From assembly GCA_963845265.1 (NCBI GenBank), contig CAWJRN010000005.1, positions 124,001-188,000 on the forward strand: 64,000 nt of DNA, written 5' to 3'. Both the position numbers and the translations under genes were made by a program. How positions within the stretch are numbered: position 1 is the first letter of the stretch; the number at the start of each line of letters is the position of its first letter. Shown here piece after piece: positions 62,113 to 64,000 of this stretch. Below the pieces are notes generated by a model. That model was not told the DNA's origin, did no database searches, and saw nothing but the letters and a program-made list of their open reading frames with translations. Source of the stretch: DYRB01 sp963845265 (GTDB lineage: Bacteria > Pseudomonadota > Gammaproteobacteria > Chromatiales > Chromatiaceae).

Positions 62113-62889
62113 ATGCCGAACACCACACCCCAGCCCGACGGCCACACCGCGTCTGACTCGCCACTTTGGGAACGCACGCGCATCCTGGTCGGCGACGCCG
62201 GTGTGGAGCGTCTGAGCCGCAGCCGGGTCCTGCTCGCCGGGCTCGGCGGGGTCGGTTCCTACGCCGCCGAGGCCCTGGCCCGGGCCGGCATCGGCCACCT
62301 GACCCTGGCCGACCACGACCGGGTCGCCCCCTCCAATCTCAACCGCCAGCTCGTCGCCCTCGGGTCCACCCTGGGGCGGTCCAAGGGCGAGGTCATGGGT
62401 GAGCGGGTGTGCGACATCAATCCAGACTGCCGCCTGACCCTGCTCGACCGATTCCTCGCCGCCGATGACATGCCCGCCCTGGTGACGGGCTACGACCAGG
62501 TGGTGGATGCCATCGACAGCCTGAGCAGCAAGGTCGCCTTGATCGCCGCCTGTCTGGAGGCGGCGGTGCCCATCGCCAGCAGCATGGGGGCCGGTGGCCG
62601 ATTGGACCCGACCCGGATCCGTGCCGGGGACCTCATGGACTCCGAGGGCTGCCCCCTGGCCAGAGTAGTGCGCCAACGCCTGCGCCGACGAGGCTGGGAG
62701 CGTGGCGTGGTCGCCGTCTGGTCCACTGAGCCCCCGCACCCAACTCTGCCCCCGGAACCCACGGGGCGGGGTCGACCCAGGGCGGTCAACGGCACGATCA
62801 GCTATCTGCCGGCCCTGTTCGGGCTCACCCTCGCCGGACTGGTGGTCCAGCGCCTGCTGGCCGTCGCGCCTGAGAGCGCCGACTGTTGA
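62113..62889 (+). CDS. tcdA: tRNA threonylcarbamoyladenosine dehydratase (TcdA/CsdL)
   Basis: TcdA cyclises t6A to ct6A at position 37 of ANN-reading tRNAs using ATP. The 258-aa ThiF/E1-like protein has RVLLAGLGGVGSYAAEALAR AGIGH (ATP-binding), LADHDRVAPSNLNRQLVALG with the conserved Asn-Arg-Gln, and VVDAIDSLSSKVALIAACLE. It closes the NYN-tatD-tcdA unit; a solo arm of the CGCAAAT repeat lies just downstream. Confidence 0.93.
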   Translation: MPNTTPQPDGHTASDSPLWERTRILVGDAGVERLSRSRVLLAGLGGVGSYAAEALARAGIGHLTLADHDRVAPSNLNRQLVALGSTLGRSKGEVMGERVCDINPDCRLTLLDRFLAADDMPALVTGYDQVVDAIDSLSSKVALIAACLEAAVPIASSMGAGGRLDPTRIRAGDLMDSEGCPLARVVRQRLRRRGWERGVVAVWSTEPPHPTLPPEPTGRGRPRAVNGTISYLPALFGLTLAGLVVQRLLAVAPESADC

Positions 62890-62905
62890 CCCGAAAGAAG
62901 CGCAG

Positions 62906-62930
62906 TTCAGCCGCAAATGAACGCAAATAG
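62906..62930. repeat. CGCAAAT-family repeat, solo arm (copy 4)
   Basis: TTCAGCCGCAAATGAACGCA followed by AATAG matches the left arm of the elements at 36801 and 54811. No right arm was found nearby, so this is a truncated copy or solo end, between tcdA and the convergent glutaredoxin-like gene. Confidence 0.75.
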
Positions 62931-62972
62931 CCGAATTCCTTGTCCGGGGATAGCGTGCCACGAGCGCTGACG

Positions 62973-63356
62973 TCAGACGGTCGGCTGGGCCGCGCCGAAG
63001 CGCCCCTCCAGATAGGCGATGATCTCCTTCGACTCGTAGACCCAACGGGTGTCCCCTTCCCCATCGATGCGCAGGCAGGGCACCTGGATCTTGCCGCCGC
63101 CCGACTCCAGGGCAGCGCGGTGGCTCGGGTCGTTCTTAGCGTCGCGCAGTTCCATCGGGAGGTTCAACCGGCGCAGGGCCCGGCGGGTCTTGACGCAAAA
63201 GGGGCAGGCGTAGAACTGATAAATGGCTAAGCCCCGCATCGCCTCCTCCACGGCCTGCTGGGCGGCCGGGGGGCGCTGCATGGGCTTGGGGCGGGTCAGA
63301 AAGTCGACCAAGATGATCAGGCGGCCGAGGCCCTCGCGAATGGCTTTTAGGATCAT
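62973..63356 (-). CDS. Glutaredoxin-like protein with N-terminal extension
   Basis: A 127-aa protein. Residues 43 onward form a glutaredoxin or GST-N-type thioredoxin fold: LAIYQFYACPFCVKTRRALR with the CPFC active site, then GGKIQVPCLRI (cis-Pro) and WVYESKEIIAYLEGRF (the glutathione-contact ES motif). The first 42 residues include LGRLIILVDFLTRP, a hydrophobic stretch that may touch the membrane. This matches the 'glutaredoxin, GrxB-like' short proteins of gammaproteobacteria. It is convergent with tcdA. Confidence 0.88.
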   Translation of the reverse strand: MILKAIREGLGRLIILVDFLTRPKPMQRPPAAQQAVEEAMRGLAIYQFYACPFCVKTRRALRRLNLPMELRDAKNDPSHRAALESGGGKIQVPCLRIDGEGDTRWVYESKEIIAYLEGRFGAAQPTV

Positions 63357-63608
63357 GAAGTACTCCAGGATGGCATGGATGAGGGGCCGACGTGGCGGCG
63401 GACCTGGGGAGCTGTAACCAGCGCGTGCCTAGGCCGTCGCCGGCCCGGACGGACCGGCAACGACCTCCACCTGGGGCAGGCCCTCGGTGCGGGCGACCTG
63501 CCCATCGAGGTGGGGCAGCAACTCTGGGCCTGTAGCTGTAGGTGACACCATGAATCCTCCCTGGCGATAGACGGGGAGGGTTTCGGTGTCTCGGCCCTTG
63601 GCTTTTCG

Positions 63609-64000
63609 TTACGGCTCGCCGTGGTACTGCGGGCTCAGCTCATGGACGGCGGCCACCAGGGCTGCGGCGTGTTCCGGATTTACGTCCGGGTGGATGCCGT
63701 GCCCCAGGTTGAAGACATGGCCTGGCCCGCGCCCATAGCTGGCCAGCACCCGGGCGACCTCGGTGCGGATGCGCTCCGGGGATGCATAGAGGACACAGGG
63801 GTCCAGATTACCTTGCAGGGCCACCCGGTCGGCGACCAGGCGCCGGGCGTCGGCGAGGTCTAGGGTCCAGTCCACCCCCAGGGCGTCACAGCCGGTCTCC
63901 GCCATGGCGCCCAACCACTGACCGCCACCCTTGGTGAAGAGGATGACCGGGACCCGCCGCCCCTCGGCCTCGCGGGTCAGGCCGGCGACGATGCGCTGCA
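63609..64000 (-). CDS. hemE: Uroporphyrinogen decarboxylase, C-terminal part (window edge)
   Basis: HemE decarboxylates uroporphyrinogen III to coproporphyrinogen III, on the path to haem and bacteriochlorophyll. The frame open from the window edge reads RIVAGLTREAEGRRVPVILF, TKGGGQWLGAMAETGCDALG then VDWT, ALQGNLDPCVLYASPERI and FNLGHGIHPDVNPEHAAALV, the typical C-terminal third. The N-terminal two thirds lie outside. Confidence 0.95.
   Translation of the reverse strand, partial: QRIVAGLTREAEGRRVPVILFTKGGGQWLGAMAETGCDALGVDWTLDLADARRLVADRVALQGNLDPCVLYASPERIRTEVARVLASYGRGPGHVFNLGHGIHPDVNPEHAAALVAAVHELSPQYHGEP

Overview
This is a GC-rich bacterial chromosome segment, almost certainly from a purple sulfur bacterium (gammaproteobacterium, Chromatiaceae or close kin). 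The evidence is a class III polyhydroxyalkanoate synthase pair (PhaE + PhaC, with PhaC reconstructing to 355 aa) next to phaA and phaR, a Calvin-cycle style block (tkt-gap-pgk-pyk-fba), a bamC-dapA/gcvR-bcp layout as in other gammaproteobacteria, a Vfr/CRP regulator next to an OsmC gene, and an SAH riboswitch before ahcY. Most of the window is core genome. No CRISPR array, prophage or intact insertion sequence was seen.

Layout. 1-3529: leuS-lptE-holA (minus, holA cut by the window edge). 3786-7333: aceA-rraA-aceK, a glyoxylate-shunt operon with an RraA-family gene between lyase and kinase/phosphatase. 7546-7941: small CPCC zinc-ribbon protein. 8256-12189: metK, SAH riboswitch, ahcY, metF (methyl cycle). 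12381-12938: thioredoxin-fold protein. 13345-20591: tkt, gap, pgk, pyk, fba. 20679-24995: a small accessory patch with a lone nucleotidyltransferase, a decayed STAND/TPR gene and a DUF4143 ATPase. 25227-31418: FemAB-like protein, the N-end-rule transferases aat and bpt, and cydDC. 31792-36799: bamC, dapA, gcvR, bcp, PhoH. 36965-39470: a cyanophycin-synthetase-like protein without ATP-grasp domain, a glutaminase remnant and a CMD-Rieske fusion. 39595-43702: phaR, phaA, phaE, phaC. 43795-49156: crp/vfr, osmC-like, DUF885-like, coq7, GlcF-like Fe-S protein, thioredoxin-like ferredoxin. 49585-50633: rplM, rpsI, tRNA-Gln. 51321-54808: porin, propionyl-CoA synthetase. 55106-64000: DUF900 lipoprotein hydrolase, tyrA-hisC, MBL hydrolase, skp, DUF2058, NYN-tatD-tcdA, a glutaredoxin-like protein and the end of hemE.

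How the genes fit together. The metabolic genes describe a cell that fixes CO2, runs acetate through the glyoxylate shunt, stores carbon as PHA, and can activate short-chain acyl groups (PrpE). The methyl cycle is organised as metK followed by a riboswitch-controlled ahcY-metF.

Two themes stand out beyond ordinary annotation. First, several conserved genes (tkt, phaE, phaC, prpE) are each broken by one-base indels that, once repaired, restore proteins of family-typical length. This points to sequence error, and it creates false tkt-gap and phaE-phaC 'fusions'. Second, intergenic regions carry at least four families of small palindromic, MITE-like repeats, including a 157-bp element that begins directly after a stop codon and a CGCAAAT-iterated family with four copies. 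I did not find a clearly new multi-gene system. The best leads are the decayed STAND gene, the ATP-grasp-less CphA-like protein with its neighbouring glutaminase relic, the CMD-Rieske fusion, and the hairpin over the start of the orphan nucleotidyltransferase.
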